NCBI GenBank assembly: GCA_021401465.1
Contig: JADDMT010000018.1
Coordinates: forward strand, 124,001 to 188,000
DNA: 64,000 bases
Direction of reading: 5' to 3'
From: Teratosphaeria epicoccoides
Taxonomy: Eukaryota > Ascomycota > Dothideomycetes > Mycosphaerellales > Teratosphaeriaceae
Made by a program: the position numbers and the translations under genes. How positions within the stretch are numbered: position 1 is the stretch's first letter; each line of letters begins with the position of its first letter. The notes beneath the pieces are model-generated. The model saw nothing but the letters and a program-made list of their open reading frames with translations. It searched no databases and was not told where the DNA came from. Shown in pieces: positions 29,640 to 40,865 of this stretch.

Positions 29640-31240
29640 ATGGCAGCTCCGGGAAATAAATTTTGGTAGAGTGAAGTCTGGGCGCGGGCAAGCAGAAGCG
29701 ATCGTACTGACATGAGCATTCAGTGAGTCTCGAGCGAGGACTGGGCTTCAACCCCTTGGTCAAAAGCACCGGCTGACGAACGAGAAGTTATACAGGATAA
29801 GCTCACACATAAAGCTATCCATCACGAAAGCTTTGAACAGCTTTGGAAGACGAAATGGGAGGCCCCTGTCAGTAGTCGCGAGCATTCTCCCATGTCTTCA
29901 CTAATTTGGCCCACCAGTGCCGCATGGGCGTCTACCCTTTCATGTTCAACAAACATGAAGATTTCTTGCCAATCGTCGACCAGCTGATCAAGGTAAATAG
30001 TCACATATTGACGGCCTGGATAACCCTATGAAGCTTATCGCGAGACAGGAGGGGCAGAAAGAACCTTACGATTGGGACGCATATGCCCAAGTCTTCTGTG
30101 AGTATTGGCTACCTGATTGATTGTATTCCTATGGGTCTTAATCTGACATCGCCCAGTTCCCAAAGCTGAAGAACTAGTGGCTGAAGCAGAAAAAGCTGAG
30201 AAGGAAGGCAACAAAGAGAAGGCGTCTGAATTTTATATGTAGGACGATATTCATCATCACACCCTGCAATCATCGCTGATGGACACAGGCGGGCATCTGC
30301 GGTGTACCGCATCTCACGTTTCCCAGCCCCAAGATCAGCAAAGCAACGCTACGCCTGGCAGGAAGGCAAGAAAGCTGCAGTCAAGGGCCTCGCGTACAGA
30401 GAGCGTCCTACTCGGGAAGTGGCCATTTCGCACAAGTATGGTCTGGGAAACGACGGCAAGGAAATCAACTTCTTCTATCACGTACCTCCAGGCACCAACA
30501 AGGACAACCCGGTACCACTCCTCATCATACTGACCGGTCTTGACGGCTACAGGACAGAGCTCGCCGTATGGATAGAAGGCTGGTCGCAGAAGGATGTCGC
30601 AACAATCGTCTTGGAGATCCCAGGAACCGGTGACTCGCCAGCAGATCCTAAAGATCCCACATCGCCTGAGCGTGAGTGGTCAAGCCTGTTCGACTGGATC
30701 GACGAGCAGTCTGAGATCGATCACCAGCGCGTGGCACTCTGGGCCTTCAGTACAGGTGGCTACTATGCCATCAGACTTGCACACACCCATCATGACAGAC
30801 TCGCGGGCGCTGCGGCTCTTGGAGGCGGATGCCACCACATGTTCAGTCCCGAATGGCTGTCACTTGTCAACCATTTAGAGTACCCTTTTGATCTTGCCAA
30901 CACGCTGGCGTACAAATGGGGCTACGACAATGATCTCGAGACGTTCAAAGCAGAGGCAATGAAGAAGTTCTCGCTCGTCGAGGACGGCACGCTCGACAAG
31001 CCCGATTGCACCAAGCTATTGCTGGTCAATGGCGAGGGCGACGAAATTTTCCCTATCGACGACTATTATGAGTGTCTGTATCGCGGTGCACCCAAGGAAG
31101 CGCGATTCGTGAAGAATCGAAAGCACATGGGCGAGCCGGAAAGCTTTTTCATCATCATCAGTTGGCTTTTCAAACTCTTTGGCATCCAAGGGCATCCTGG
31201 AGAAATTTTGAGAACCGTGCCTTCGAAGCCGAAGTACTGA
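29640..31240 (+). CDS. Ayg1-like alpha/beta-hydrolase (polyketide chain-shortening type)
   Basis: Homologous to Aspergillus Ayg1, which shortens the heptaketide YWA1 to the naphthol T4HN in DHN-melanin formation; related hydrolases occur elsewhere. Clear exons: 29796-29867, 29918-29992, 30034-30097, 30157-30238 and 30289-31240, giving 414 residues in one phase. The first coding exon is uncertain: an ATG at 29640 (MAAPGNKFW) is attractive, but its GT at 29666 joins 29796 in the wrong phase, so the 5' end may be wrong or broken. Seen: the SFEQLWKTKWEAP cap region, a long helical linker, VYRISRFPAP, a TGLDGYR oxyanion region, nucleophile FSTGGYYA, acid in GEGDEIFP and His in KHMGEP. No polyketide synthase lies in the window, so its role here is open. 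Confidence 0.85.
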
Positions 31241-31369
31241 AGAAGTAGAGAAAGATAGCCGGATAAGTTCGAGCTCGGTACTCGGCAACTCTGCCCATAC
31301 TGCTTTTTTTGGAGTCTATCTTCGATGCTCTGTCGATATCGTCTTGCTGCGAAGTTCAGACCCGTAAAA

Positions 31370-32997
31370 TCAGACTTCCTTCGCTCTGAGCATGCGCTGA
31401 CTGTACTCCTTCCCGGCTTCAAACCACCAGGCCCGCTCCAACAAAGCGAGACCGCCAACTACGAGACAGGTGAAATTCATGTTACTGCCGTGACAAGCAT
31501 ATAGTAGGGAAAGAAGGACACAATAGCAAGCATCGACCAAGGAACTGTGGTGGCGTTGACTGCGAAGCCGGTATGGCACGACATGAAGAAGGTGCTTCTG
31601 TGTATATACTCCGTTCAAAAGCCAAATTTGCCAGACTGGGTACAAGGTATGCCAGGCTCTTAATTGTCACTGCTGTGTGTTCCCATCGGAGAGTTGAAAG
31701 CAGTAGAAGAGCCAAGATACAGGCGTCCGAGAGCAGTCATGATGGCGATGACAGCCAGTTGCGAGTTGAATGATATCTGCAGTGTCGGGAGGATCGTCAA
31801 CCAAACCTTGTAGAGTGGCATTCAAGTCCAGTCCACAAAATCCAGGATGCTGGTTACCCAGTTGACGAGGCGGGCCAGAATGGAATATGCGCCATGCGTC
31901 ACGTGACAAGGACCTCAGTAGTATGGTACGCTGCAGGCCTGCTTGCGCGGAGCGAGGGAACAATGATGTTGCCAAAGCCGAACGTATCCTAGATTAAATC
32001 ATCGCCGGCAAATTCAATGATGACAGCGAGCAGTGGTATGGCACCTAGTTTAAGGAACCGGAAGAGCCCATGGTCGGTCCAACACTTTGCCCTGGAGAGT
32101 TTCATGACAGTTGGGATCCCAATTGGCGAGGATTTATCGGACTGGCCCGGTTATCGACGTGGAATGGTAATGTCAAACCCCCAGCTGAGCCTGATTCTGG
32201 AATCGCTCCGTATTAACACCATTGGCGACTCATGGAGTGTTTGGTCTGGATGGCGACGATCTCTACCCTTGTGAAAGCAATCCCAGCATCATGCGTGCTT
32301 TCGTTCCTGGCTGAACGGAACCACGGCTGAATACCACAAATACTTCGCTGGCTGGCGAGAATTACGCTGCAGAAATCGTGGCGCTTTTCAACAACGCGAA
32401 AAACTTGCCAGAGTTCAACAGGTCAACTAACTGCGGCGTCTCACTGCACGGACTGTCACTCTAGGGCAGCCACATGCCGGCCGAGTCGATCCTCACGCAA
32501 AAAATGCCAGGCGCATGGTTTCAAGAATTTGTCATATCCACACGGCAACTCCTCTTCCATCTTCAGCTTCTTGCTGTCCCCGCCGTCGCTAAAGGCCAGG
32601 ACCCGGACGGTCCCCAAGCTGGGCTGATGCGGAGGCTCTCGACGTCAAGGCCACAATCTTTCCAGGAATGTCCATGGATCTGACTTTCGTGAGACATTTT
32701 GGTGGAGCACACTGGCCTTTCCAGTCAGTATTAGATATGGTGCTTGAGCGTTATTGACCAGGAATTGGTGATTCCGAAGACTCGCGCCACAGCAGTCCTG
32801 CCCGAAAAGTGTAGAGAGTGGCCTAGTGAAGGTACGTTCCTCGGATTGATACATATGCCAACACATGCAGGCCTCACTGCGCTTGCATCGTTGATTGCAT
32901 TAAAAAGTTCTGTCGTGCCACTGAAAATGTCTCTCGAAGTCGAGCTCCGCAGATCACACCGCATTGGAGTCCACTGGGCTATCGCCACCTCGACCAC
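31370..32997 (-). pseudogene. Decayed amino-acid permease (APC superfamily)
   Basis: Minus-strand fragments in several frames fit a fungal amino-acid/choline/GABA-type permease in the right order. FGITNSWS near 32770 matches the N-terminal transmembrane region, RLYLGSSTAFN near 31715 matches a mid-protein helix, and a C-terminal helix and tail (NMNFTCLVVGGLALLERAWWFEAGKEY) ends near 31371. Between them are stops and frame changes, and much of the middle is unreadable. The parent protein would have about 12 membrane helices and take up amino acids or related amines. The fragments are directly visible; the family assignment is by pattern and not proven by search. Confidence 0.55.
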
Positions 32998-33042
32998 TCA
33001 AGCCCACATTCCCAACATCATCTCGCGGTGAGATTGCGATAG

Positions 33043-33450
33043 TCACTGCGGCTTCAAACCTTCCCACGGGTCTGCGATGAAGCTTGGCATGAAGTAGACC
33101 GTATCACCTCGCTTGTTGCGGATGCCACTGCGAAGTGCTTCGAGTGAATAATTTCCGTTCGCATCTTTGCTGCCAAAGGGACCAGTTTGCTTCTGCCGTT
33201 CATGAGGTATCGCCGTCGAGTCATCATCAGCAGTAAATGTCTTCTGCTTGCGTTCGCCAAGCGGCAGGTTGTTTGCGCCTTTCGCATGACTTTGTCCTTT
33301 GGCGGACCTGAGCATCTCTGCAGCATCCGGATCTGTGAACGCGTCGTTGCCGTCAAATTTGCGCTTCTTGCCAGGCTGCGTGCCGAAGCCAGAAAAGCCC
33401 ATGGCGGCAGCAATGTCTGGATCAATGTCCATGGTACCGTCGTCATCCAT
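33043..33450 (-). CDS. Small conserved fungal protein, probably nuclear
   Basis: The ATG at 33450 (MDDDGTMDIDPDIAAAMGF...) is chosen over the upstream in-frame ATG at 33534 because the conserved part starts here; length is 135 residues. Seen: an acidic start, a MGFSGFG motif followed by a KKRKF basic cluster (possible nuclear signal), a charged middle, and a C-terminal block YSLEALRSGIRNKRGDTVYFMPSFIADPWEGL. Similar short proteins occur across filamentous ascomycetes without a known function. No intron is required. Confidence 0.65.
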   Translation of the reverse strand: MDDDGTMDIDPDIAAAMGFSGFGTQPGKKRKFDGNDAFTDPDAAEMLRSAKGQSHAKGANNLPLGERKQKTFTADDDSTAIPHERQKQTGPFGSKDANGNYSLEALRSGIRNKRGDTVYFMPSFIADPWEGLKPQ

Positions 33451-33864
33451 GTCAGGGGAGTGAGAAAGATGCAAATGAAAGAAGCAGTGAGGAAGGAAGG
33501 TCGTGGATTCTTCGCTTACTAGAGTGCAGACCAATGACTCAGTCTACTACATAGCTCAGCCAGTCATGCCAGAATCTCGACAAAGTACGTTCTTGATCAC
33601 TGTCGATGCGTCTGACGACAAGGTGCAATATAGCAAATGAGTTTGATGTCTGCTCAATGTATTCTAGCGACGGATCTAAAGGGAAGAGAACTCCGGAATG
33701 TAGATGGGGCAAGATGAGCTGTCCTTGTGCTCTGATCTGTACGTATAAGCTCGGCGAGCAAAGATCTATTTGATCACCATGTTTGGACAGAACATCACGC
33801 CTTGATGTCATCCAGATTTGATTTGGAAAGTATCGCGGTCATACGACAGTCAAAAGTCTCAGCA

Positions 33865-35100
33865 ATGACAGCGGCATTCTGCCCGCCATCATCGCTAGGC
33901 AAACCTACCGTACCGCAATGGGTACCTCCTGGGCCTACTAGCGAGCGATTAGATTGGGCCTCTCTGCACACCATTGATCTATCTCTTCTCGACTCTTTAG
34001 AGCAAAAGACCGTTGATGGCCTTGTCGATTTGACCAGGACCGCGATCAAAGAGGATGGATTTCTCTACCTTACCAATTATGGCATCTCTCTGGAGCAATT
34101 GCAGCGCCAATTCAGCTTGGCCCAATACCTGCACCGCAACATTTCCGACGAAGATAAAGACCGCCTACTGTGGGATCCTAGCTCTGGTGTCTACGCAGGG
34201 TTCAAGCGGAGGATGGGCTGGCAGAAGAAGGACGGCAAATTTGACGGAATAGAGCAGTTCAATTTCTACAGTCCGCAATTTGAAGATACGGCGACGAAGG
34301 TGCCGCGATGTATTGAGCCTTTTATGGACGAGATTGAGTCCTTCTGCGAGGTGAGACTGTTGGTGCTGCAAGTAAAGCTTTTGCTGACCGGTGTTCAGTA
34401 CCTGACTCACTCTGTGAACCGTCGTCTGCTCAAGCTGTTGTCGAGGGTCCTCGAGCTCCCAGACGACTATTTATGGGAACACGTCCAAAGCCACGATGGA
34501 CCTGTTGGCGAGGGATACTTCCGGCATGCTCTGTTCTACCCGCTTGTGGGAGGCGACAGAGAACGCCGTCAAGGCGTTAGAATGTACGGCCATACAGACT
34601 ACGGCACCACTACACTTCTGTTCTCCGTCCCCATTGCAGCGCTACATATCTGGTCCAAGCACAACAAGTGGCAGCCTGTCAAACATAACCCAGGAGCTCT
34701 CATAGTCAACCTTGGCGAAGCGCTGGAAATTGTTTCAGGAGGGCATTTCAAGGCTACCAAACATAAAGTCGCAGACACCCCAAAAGACCAGGAGCACTGT
34801 GAGCGTCTCTCACTTGTCCAATTCAATGCATCGGTGGGAGATCAGCAGCTGTCGCCGGCCATGGAGTCGCCTTTGCTACAACGGGAGGGTTTCGTGGTTG
34901 AGCAAGGTGTCTTCCAGCAGTACAAGAGTTTGATTGATGCTGGAGCACAAGTGCCGACGAACAAGGCATGGCGTGAGGCGAACATCAGCACGCGGAACCA
35001 GGTTCCAGCCGAGGAGAGATCGGGTGGCGTGGAGGAGGTTGACGGAGTCAGATACGGAGTCGATGATTTTTTGGGATTGAAGGTCATGTTACCTATCTAA
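33865..35100 (+). CDS. 2-oxoglutarate/Fe(II)-dependent dioxygenase
   Basis: Isopenicillin-N-synthase-like dioxygenase using 2-oxoglutarate, O2 and Fe(II); the substrate is unknown. The ATG at 33865 (MTAAFCPP...) is preferred to 33802 by position relative to the domain. An intron at 34351-34398 (48 nt: GTGAGA, GCTGAC, CAG) is in frame and free of stops, so both spliced and unspliced frames are open; removal joins FCE to YLTHSVNRRLL, which fits the family. The spliced product is 395 residues. Seen: N-terminal DIOX_N region (DGFLYLTNYGIS), iron ligands H-x-D in YGHTDYGT and the distal His in GGHFKATKH, and the 2OG-binding R-x-S in ERLSLVQF. Cytosolic by lack of signal. No metabolic cluster surrounds it. 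Confidence 0.88.
   Translation: MTAAFCPPSSLGKPTVPQWVPPGPTSERLDWASLHTIDLSLLDSLEQKTVDGLVDLTRTAIKEDGFLYLTNYGISLEQLQRQFSLAQYLHRNISDEDKDRLLWDPSSGVYAGFKRRMGWQKKDGKFDGIEQFNFYSPQFEDTATKVPRCIEPFMDEIESFCEVRLLVLQVKLLLTGVQYLTHSVNRRLLKLLSRVLELPDDYLWEHVQSHDGPVGEGYFRHALFYPLVGGDRERRQGVRMYGHTDYGTTTLLFSVPIAALHIWSKHNKWQPVKHNPGALIVNLGEALEIVSGGHFKATKHKVADTPKDQEHCERLSLVQFNASVGDQQLSPAMESPLLQREGFVVEQGVFQQYKSLIDAGAQVPTNKAWREANISTRNQVPAEERSGGVEEVDGVRYGVDDFLGLKVMLPI
34351..34398 (+). other. In-frame 48-nt intron in dioxygenase gene
   Basis: The borders and branch sequence fit other introns in the window. Because its length is a multiple of three and it lacks stops, retention would add 16 residues between FCE and YLTHS without truncation. 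Confidence 0.75.
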
Positions 35101-35356
35101 CAGGAATTCCATCATCCAGTCCACCGGTGACTGGGTGACCGGCTGATGCAGCTGACGGCTCGCGGACGCAGATGACTTCTTCATATGGTTGACGGCTTGT
35201 TGAAGCGGATGATTTCTTGATGCCGCTGATCAACACTCAAGCCAATCAACGCCTATTTCTTGCACCATGCTATGACTCAATACGTCAAACGCTTGACTAG
35301 TTGGTCGATTGATGAAGCTAGTGCTGTCCACGGCACGCCTCTCAACGGCATACGTT

Positions 35357-36743
35357 CTAAGAAAACATTGCCCTGTTCCTTAGACTCGCGATTGAGCGTG
35401 AGCCTCTCTTCCAGACTACGCTGCCAATTGGGGTAGTCTCAATGCTGCTAGCCGTGACGCTATTATTCAATCCCGACAGCACCCCAGCACCAGTGATCAA
35501 AATCTGACTTTGATCAGGGAGTACCCGAAGGTCTCTGGTGTATCTCGTATCCTCCGGAGCCGCATGATCTACCCATGGTGAACCTGGAGCCGCGAGGTCA
35601 TGATTGACGAAGACTGTGTTATCGCTCCAGCAGCTCACAACAATACTGCCCCTCGCCACCGGCTGGCATCCACATGTTGTATGGCGAGCCCACCGGAATT
35701 GTGCCATCTGTGGCTGGGATGACATAACCGATAGCATTGTTGAATGTCAGAGGGGAGTCTGAAAGGCGGTAGTAAACCGCAAAGGCGACGTCAGGCGCAC
35801 CATAAACTCGTAGGTGATAAACCACTTTCCATTTGGTAGACGCGAAATCGTCGTCATGCCAGGTCGGTCATCGTAAGTGCTGGACGCGACATCATCGACC
35901 ACTGGACCCTTGTTGACCGAATCGGACGTTACTTGGTAGACCATTTTCTGCCCATGGGCTGGATCACGCGGGTCCCGAGTGGTAAATTACGCTGGACGAA
36001 GTCAACAAGCCAAGAGTTGTTCTCGGCGGGCTGGAAGTGCAACAATGCTTCACCGCCCTGCGCAACATGACTCACGAACTCCCAAGTCTTACCCTGATCC
36101 TTGCTTGGGTAGACATCGATCTGTGTCTCGCTCAGATCCTGGGGAATACTATTTTCTGCCAGCAACACTGTTCCCTTCTTGCATCCAGCAAAACATTCAG
36201 GCAACTCATAAAAGCAGGGCTGGTACCGGAGGCCCCAGCCATTGACTTGATCGTAGACGCGAGACCGCTCGGACTAAGTGGCACCCAGGTCGAAAGATTA
36301 GTAGATCAGAAAGTATGGATTGGAATTATTATTCGGCAAATAATTTCCCCAAGTCGCGAACAAGGTCTAGAAGCGATAAAAAAGCCAAGTCAGTCAATAC
36401 CTTGGGCGATGTTTTGATCTGGGTGATTCCATTAGTCGAGCGGCTGCGACTGTAGACTACAGCTTTGATAACCGAATGAGCACTGACAGAGCCGGCGGAC
36501 GTCTGCCGAGCAGTCGCTGAACTGACTGCTGGAACCGACGGGTATTATACTGCTCATCGCTTTGCTTACGGGAGTCCCTGAGTCTGAGACGCAGTCCAGA
36601 TTTCGCGAGAGTAGCAGAGTTTGTGCGTACCGCGTTCGCGTAATGGTGTAATCAGATGTTGGTGTGAAGATTATCACGTTTGTCAGTAGGGCAGACGCTG
36701 CAGTGGTGAGAGTACCCAGCAGGGCTATTGAGAGGAGCAGCAT
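35357..36743 (-). pseudogene. Decayed GH93/BNR-type secreted glycosidase
   Basis: A broken copy of a fungal sialidase-fold (BNR repeat) protein, most like GH93 exo-arabinanases. The N-terminal frame (36743 downwards) still has a signal peptide (MLLLSIALLGTLTTAASA) and a following LTNVIIFTP segment. Downstream fragments in three frames read in order: VLLAENSIPQDLSETQID with an SKDQGKTW BNR box (about 36175-36085), GQKMVYQVTSD and YDDRPGMTTISRLPNGKW (about 35955-35830), YGAPDVAFAVYYRLS with SPYNMWMPAGG, then GSIVVSCWSDNTVFVN and LRVLPDQSQILITGAGVL, ending at 35357. At least three frameshifts and a deletion before the catalytic region separate them. The intact parent would be an extracellular beta-propeller acting on plant-derived arabinan or similar glycans. 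GH93 assignment is from motif recognition. Confidence 0.7.
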
Positions 36744-37188
36744 GATGAAGGAGAGTGCGGCGCTGACCAGTGACCAGCGGACTGTGCGCGCTACATGTCT
36801 CTCATATACTCAGCACCGCCCATCATGCCAGACCACGCCGACATCTGAAAGATTATTATTGATGCAGTCTGCAGGTACATATGACCTTGCTTGCGGATGG
36901 GTTGAGAAATTATTCCTCCAATGGCCGGGAAGTTGCCATGTGGGGAGTGTCTACTTCTCCACTATTGATCACCTGCCGCAACCATTCTGCCGGTGGTGTA
37001 TGTTGTTCTGGGCGTGAATGCATTCAAACGCCGCATGTCGAGCGCCACGCTGATTATTTCAATGGCAAGTCCAACTGCTTAACACAATGTCTCTCCATTG
37101 CCTAGCATTTCCAGGTTCTCCGGAAGGCCACAAGAGCGTAACAGGATCGAATTTGAAGCTGGCCGTGGTGTCGGGCGGCCCGAGAGCC
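36744..37188. other. Spacer between decayed glycosidase and kinase
   Basis: Upstream region of the minus-strand GH93-like relic and 3' flank of the minus-strand kinase gene. No gene is supported. Confidence 0.4.
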
Positions 37189-38235
37189 TCATCGTAGAGC
37201 CTCATGCTTCAAAGCCTGTGGTATTCAGCATTCAAGGACCTGTATTCAGGAATAGGTGACATCAAGCCGTACCTCTGCTGCACTCAAGCGTCTTCCGGAC
37301 TCATAGACCACCAGATTGCTGACCAAGTTCGAATCGCTATTCTCGACATCTGGCAAAATCTCTTCCCATGTCTTCTTTCCGTACTGCACAAAATTCATCT
37401 TGCCCCAATCATGGAAATGCTCCGCTTCCGGCCAGACTTCAAGATCTGGAGTCCCCAGCGTCTCAAATACGCTTCTAATCAGTGCTAGCTCGCTCCCTAG
37501 ATCGCCAGCATCAAAGAGCGTCTTGCCATTTAGACCTACAACTTGCGCCGCCACACATCCTGCAGCCCACATGTCTACTTTCTCCGTGTATGCTTGGTGT
37601 CCGAAAAGGAGCTCTGGAGGTCGGTAAGAGGTTGTCCCTATGTCCAGAATCTTCTGGTTTGCAGGCTCGCAGGCTGGATCATTAGGAGACCAAGTGATAC
37701 CGAAGTCGCAGAGGTAGGCTGGACCTGAAGGAGAAGCGAGCAGAACATTGGAAGGTTTGATGTCTCGGTGAATGATGCCGAGTCTGTGCAGGTGTGCTAG
37801 ACCGCTGAAGAGGTCTCTGAGAATTGCCTTGCGCGCGGAGGAGGGTAACTTATTGTGATACAGCAGGCTGTCAAGGCCGTACGGCATGAATGGAAAAGCC
37901 AGCACAAGGTGACCGCCGGCTTGTTGGAAGGTCTCGAGTAGAGTAATGATTTGGTTGCCCTTGGCCGCTAAAAGGATTCGAGCTTCTCTCTTCGAATTGT
38001 GAGGAGGCTGCTCCATATCTGGTGTGGTAATCTTCAGTGCCACCAGCCTCTTTGGATCTCTCTCGTCAGCATCTGGATCAATGGCTTTGAAGACCTCCGA
38101 GAAGAGGCCATCCCGATAGTGCTGGCTATTGACAAATCTCCCTATCTTGGTACCAGAAGTTGGCAGGTTCGGGAAGATGTGCTCGTTGACATGATGGTCT
38201 TCAACGGGTGCGGAACGGGCGGCATTGAGAAGCAA
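37189..38235 (-). CDS. CMGC protein kinase, CAK/Csk1-like
   Basis: Serine/threonine kinase. Two exons on the minus strand: 38235-37273 and 37215-37189, across a 57-nt intron; the join restores the usual end of the kinase domain (LSAAEALKHEAL). Product 329 residues. Seen: a glycine-loop variant (DGLFSEVFKA), VALK lysine, catalytic loop HRDIKPSN (about residue 153), DFG (CDFGITW, about 175), TTSYRPPELL and DMWAAGCV. The layout and the short C-lobe resemble fungal Csk1/CDK-activating-type kinases, but other CMGC branches are possible. Expected to act in cell-cycle or transcription control if Csk1-like, which is inference. No signal or membrane segment. Confidence 0.85.
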
Positions 38236-39179
38236 ATGAACAGATTTGGCGCATAGTTCGTGATACTCACTCTGTACTCAAATCAGCCAGATACTTGGTC
38301 TCGTGCAAACGACTGCAGCTCACCAGAGTCAGCGCATGCCTTCTGGCTTCTTCTTCACAAGTCTTGGCATGCTTTGAAGATTCCGCCGAAGAACAGCTCG
38401 GGTTCGCTGTCTTGTATGCCTTCGCGCTGTGATGCTGGTCAGTACGGCACAGCAGAGCAATCACATCAACCGGGTTGAACGGATCTGCATTGCTCTGCCA
38501 AGCTGCGTCAATTCGACTCTACATTTCCGCAGTCGCTTCCAGGCGGTCGGAAAAGCTCAGCGAGCTCAGCCAGTCTGCTGCCATTTGGCCTCCACCGAGC
38601 AAGACCGGATGTTTATGACACCCACACCTGTGGAACCTTGAAAATAGCTGGCGTCGCACAGCCTCATGCAAGCTGATATGTCATCCCACGTTGTCGCTGA
38701 GGTGAGTGTGCGTTGTCGGTACCACGTCCGACGCCTGAGTCGCGTATTTGCAACCGCTAGTGGTGGAACTGCCGTCGCCAATGGCGAGCCGATGCATGGG
38801 ATCACTTCTGTCGATGACGGAGCCTGAGGACTCACAAATACGTATAATGTCTCGAATCAGACGTGAGGCCGTCCAGGGCACGAGAAGCAAGCGCCTTCTG
38901 TCGAATGTTCACGCCGGCTGTGCTTCAATCAGACGTGGCATCATTATATCAATTTCGGATGACCTTGGGTATCTAAATCGAACTGTCATTGGCAGACTCG
39001 CAGTCGTTCCCAGCCGAGCCTCTCCTCCCCACTTCTTGTGCATGTGCGTCACCCTAGGTACCATTTTTCATTCAACGCAGAAGGGGGACCGAGGAGCTTC
39101 TATAAGAAGGCCGTTTCCACGTGCATCGCGTCCTGGCTTCTGTAACAGTTGCAAATGAGGACGACGTCAGCTCTCCGTC
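38236..39179. other. Divergent spacer with CYP promoter
   Basis: Shared upstream region of the minus-strand kinase and plus-strand P450. Short ORFs only. A TATA-like sequence lies at 39101 (see separate entry). Confidence 0.4.
39101..39107 (+). promoter_or_regulatory. TATA-like box of CYP52-like gene
   Basis: The sequence tataaga lies 79 bases before the ATG, a typical core-promoter distance in filamentous fungi and consistent with an inducible gene. Confidence 0.45.
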
Positions 39180-40865
39180 ATGCTTATCAACTTCATTGAC
39201 CGCGTGTGGACTCCCGTTCTGCTGTGTGCGGGTATCGCCTCCACCCTGCACGTGGCACAGCAGGCCTTACCATCGTTAGCATACTACGTGCTCACAGCTG
39301 TCAACTTCACCTACCTCGCACACTGCCTCATCTCAGCCGCTATCAGCGAACGCAAGATCGACCGCCTTGGCAAACGAGCCCCAACGTATCGAAGCCCGAC
39401 GCCATGGAACTTAGGGATGATGTGGGAGGCTGTTTACTATGCTGTCACCCACCGCAATCATGAGTTTTGGTGGAAGCTGTTCAGAAGAGGCAATCCGAAC
39501 TATCCACACACTGTCGAAGTCGTGCCTCTTGGGCTGCGCATGGTCTTCACGGCAGATGAAGAGAATATCAAGGCGATCCTGGCAACACAATTTCAAGACT
39601 ATGGGAAAGGGCCACAATTCAGAAAAGAGTGGATGGACTTCCTCGGCCACAGTATCTTTACAACTGATGGCGAATTGTGGCATAACTCCAGGGCTCTGCT
39701 GCGGCCGCAATTTATCAAAGACAGGGTGTCGGACCTGCACACCTTCGAGTCGCACGTCCAGACGCTGCTTCCGATGTTGGCTGGCAGCCATCAAGGCACC
39801 ACAGTGCGAGTTGACGACTTGTTTCATCGCTTCACCCTGGACGCCGCGACAGACTTCCTGCTTGGCAAGAGTGTCGACAGTCTTCAGAACGGCCAGACAA
39901 AGTTCGCGCAGGCTTTCGCTGAGGTGCAGCGCGTCCAGAGTCTCATCGCTCGGACCGGGCCTCTCAATCATTTGGTTCCGCGGAAGAGCTTCTTCAGAGA
40001 GCTGAAAGTGCTGAATGAGTTCGTGAATACCTACGTTGACCGCACACTACAGCTTTCGCCAGAGGAGCTTGACAAAGTTGGTAAGAGCGACGAGAATTAC
40101 ACCTTCCTCCACGCGCTGGCCAGCTATACTCGTGATCGTACAGTCCTCCGCGACCAGCTCGTAGCTGTGCTCCTTGCGGGTCGAGACACCACGGCCGTCA
40201 CGCTCTCATGGCTCTTCTATGAGCTTGCTCGCCATCCGCAGGTTGTCCAGAAACTTCGTGAAGAGATTATTGGTACTGTCGGCCCAAGCCAAGCTCCCAG
40301 TTACGAAAATCTGAAGAACATGCGCTATTTGCAGCATTGCATGAACGAAGGGTTGCGTTTGTACCCTGTCGTCCCGTACAATGTTCGGGTGGCACTCAAA
40401 GACACTACATTGCCAAGAGGTGGTGGGGTGAATGGTAATGAGCCGTTAGGCATCCTCGAGGGCACACCGGTTGCATACTCGGCGCTAGTGCTACAGAGAA
40501 GAGCTGATATCTATCCGGCGTCCTCGACAGGATTCCCAGATCATCTCGACTTTGTGCCGGAACGATGGGACAGCTGGACACCGAAGAGCTGGACCTATAT
40601 TCCATTCAATGGCGGACCAAGAATCTGCATTGGTCAGCGTGAGTTCATTCAACCTTTTACATGAGTCTCGTCTCCGATAATGGAGCGCGCTGACTGCTTA
40701 ACAGAATTTGCACTCACTGAGATGGCATATACCGTTGTTCGGATACTGCAGACTTACGAGCGCATCGCAAGTCGGAACGAGGACTTTCCAATGTTGAAGA
40801 CAGACATTGTGCTGTCTCCTGCTCACGGCGTAAGAGTGGCATTCTTCAAAGGCGAGAAGCGATAA
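39180..40865 (+). CDS. CYP52-like cytochrome P450 (alkane/fatty acid hydroxylase)
   Basis: Membrane-bound monooxygenase of the type that hydroxylates the ends of n-alkanes and fatty acids in the ER. Exons 39180-40638 and 40705-40865 with a 66-nt intron just after the heme loop; product 539 residues. Seen: an N-terminal membrane segment (LLCAGIASTLHVA and SLAYYVLTAVNFTYLAHCLI), the FLGHSIFTTDGELW motif typical of CYP52, I-helix LLAGRDTTAVTL (about 330), ExxR in NEGLRLYP (about 390), the PERW motif, and heme loop FNGGPRICIGQQF with Cys483. A CYP52 role would link to hydrocarbon use; the exact substrate cannot be read. The GKR-rich C-terminus is as in the family. Confidence 0.9.

Noticed and set aside
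24248..40865. Biosynthetic gene cluster (oxidase, Ayg1-like hydrolase, dioxygenase, P450)
   Set aside because: No polyketide synthase, NRPS, terpene synthase, cluster regulator or exporter is present, and unrelated genes lie between.
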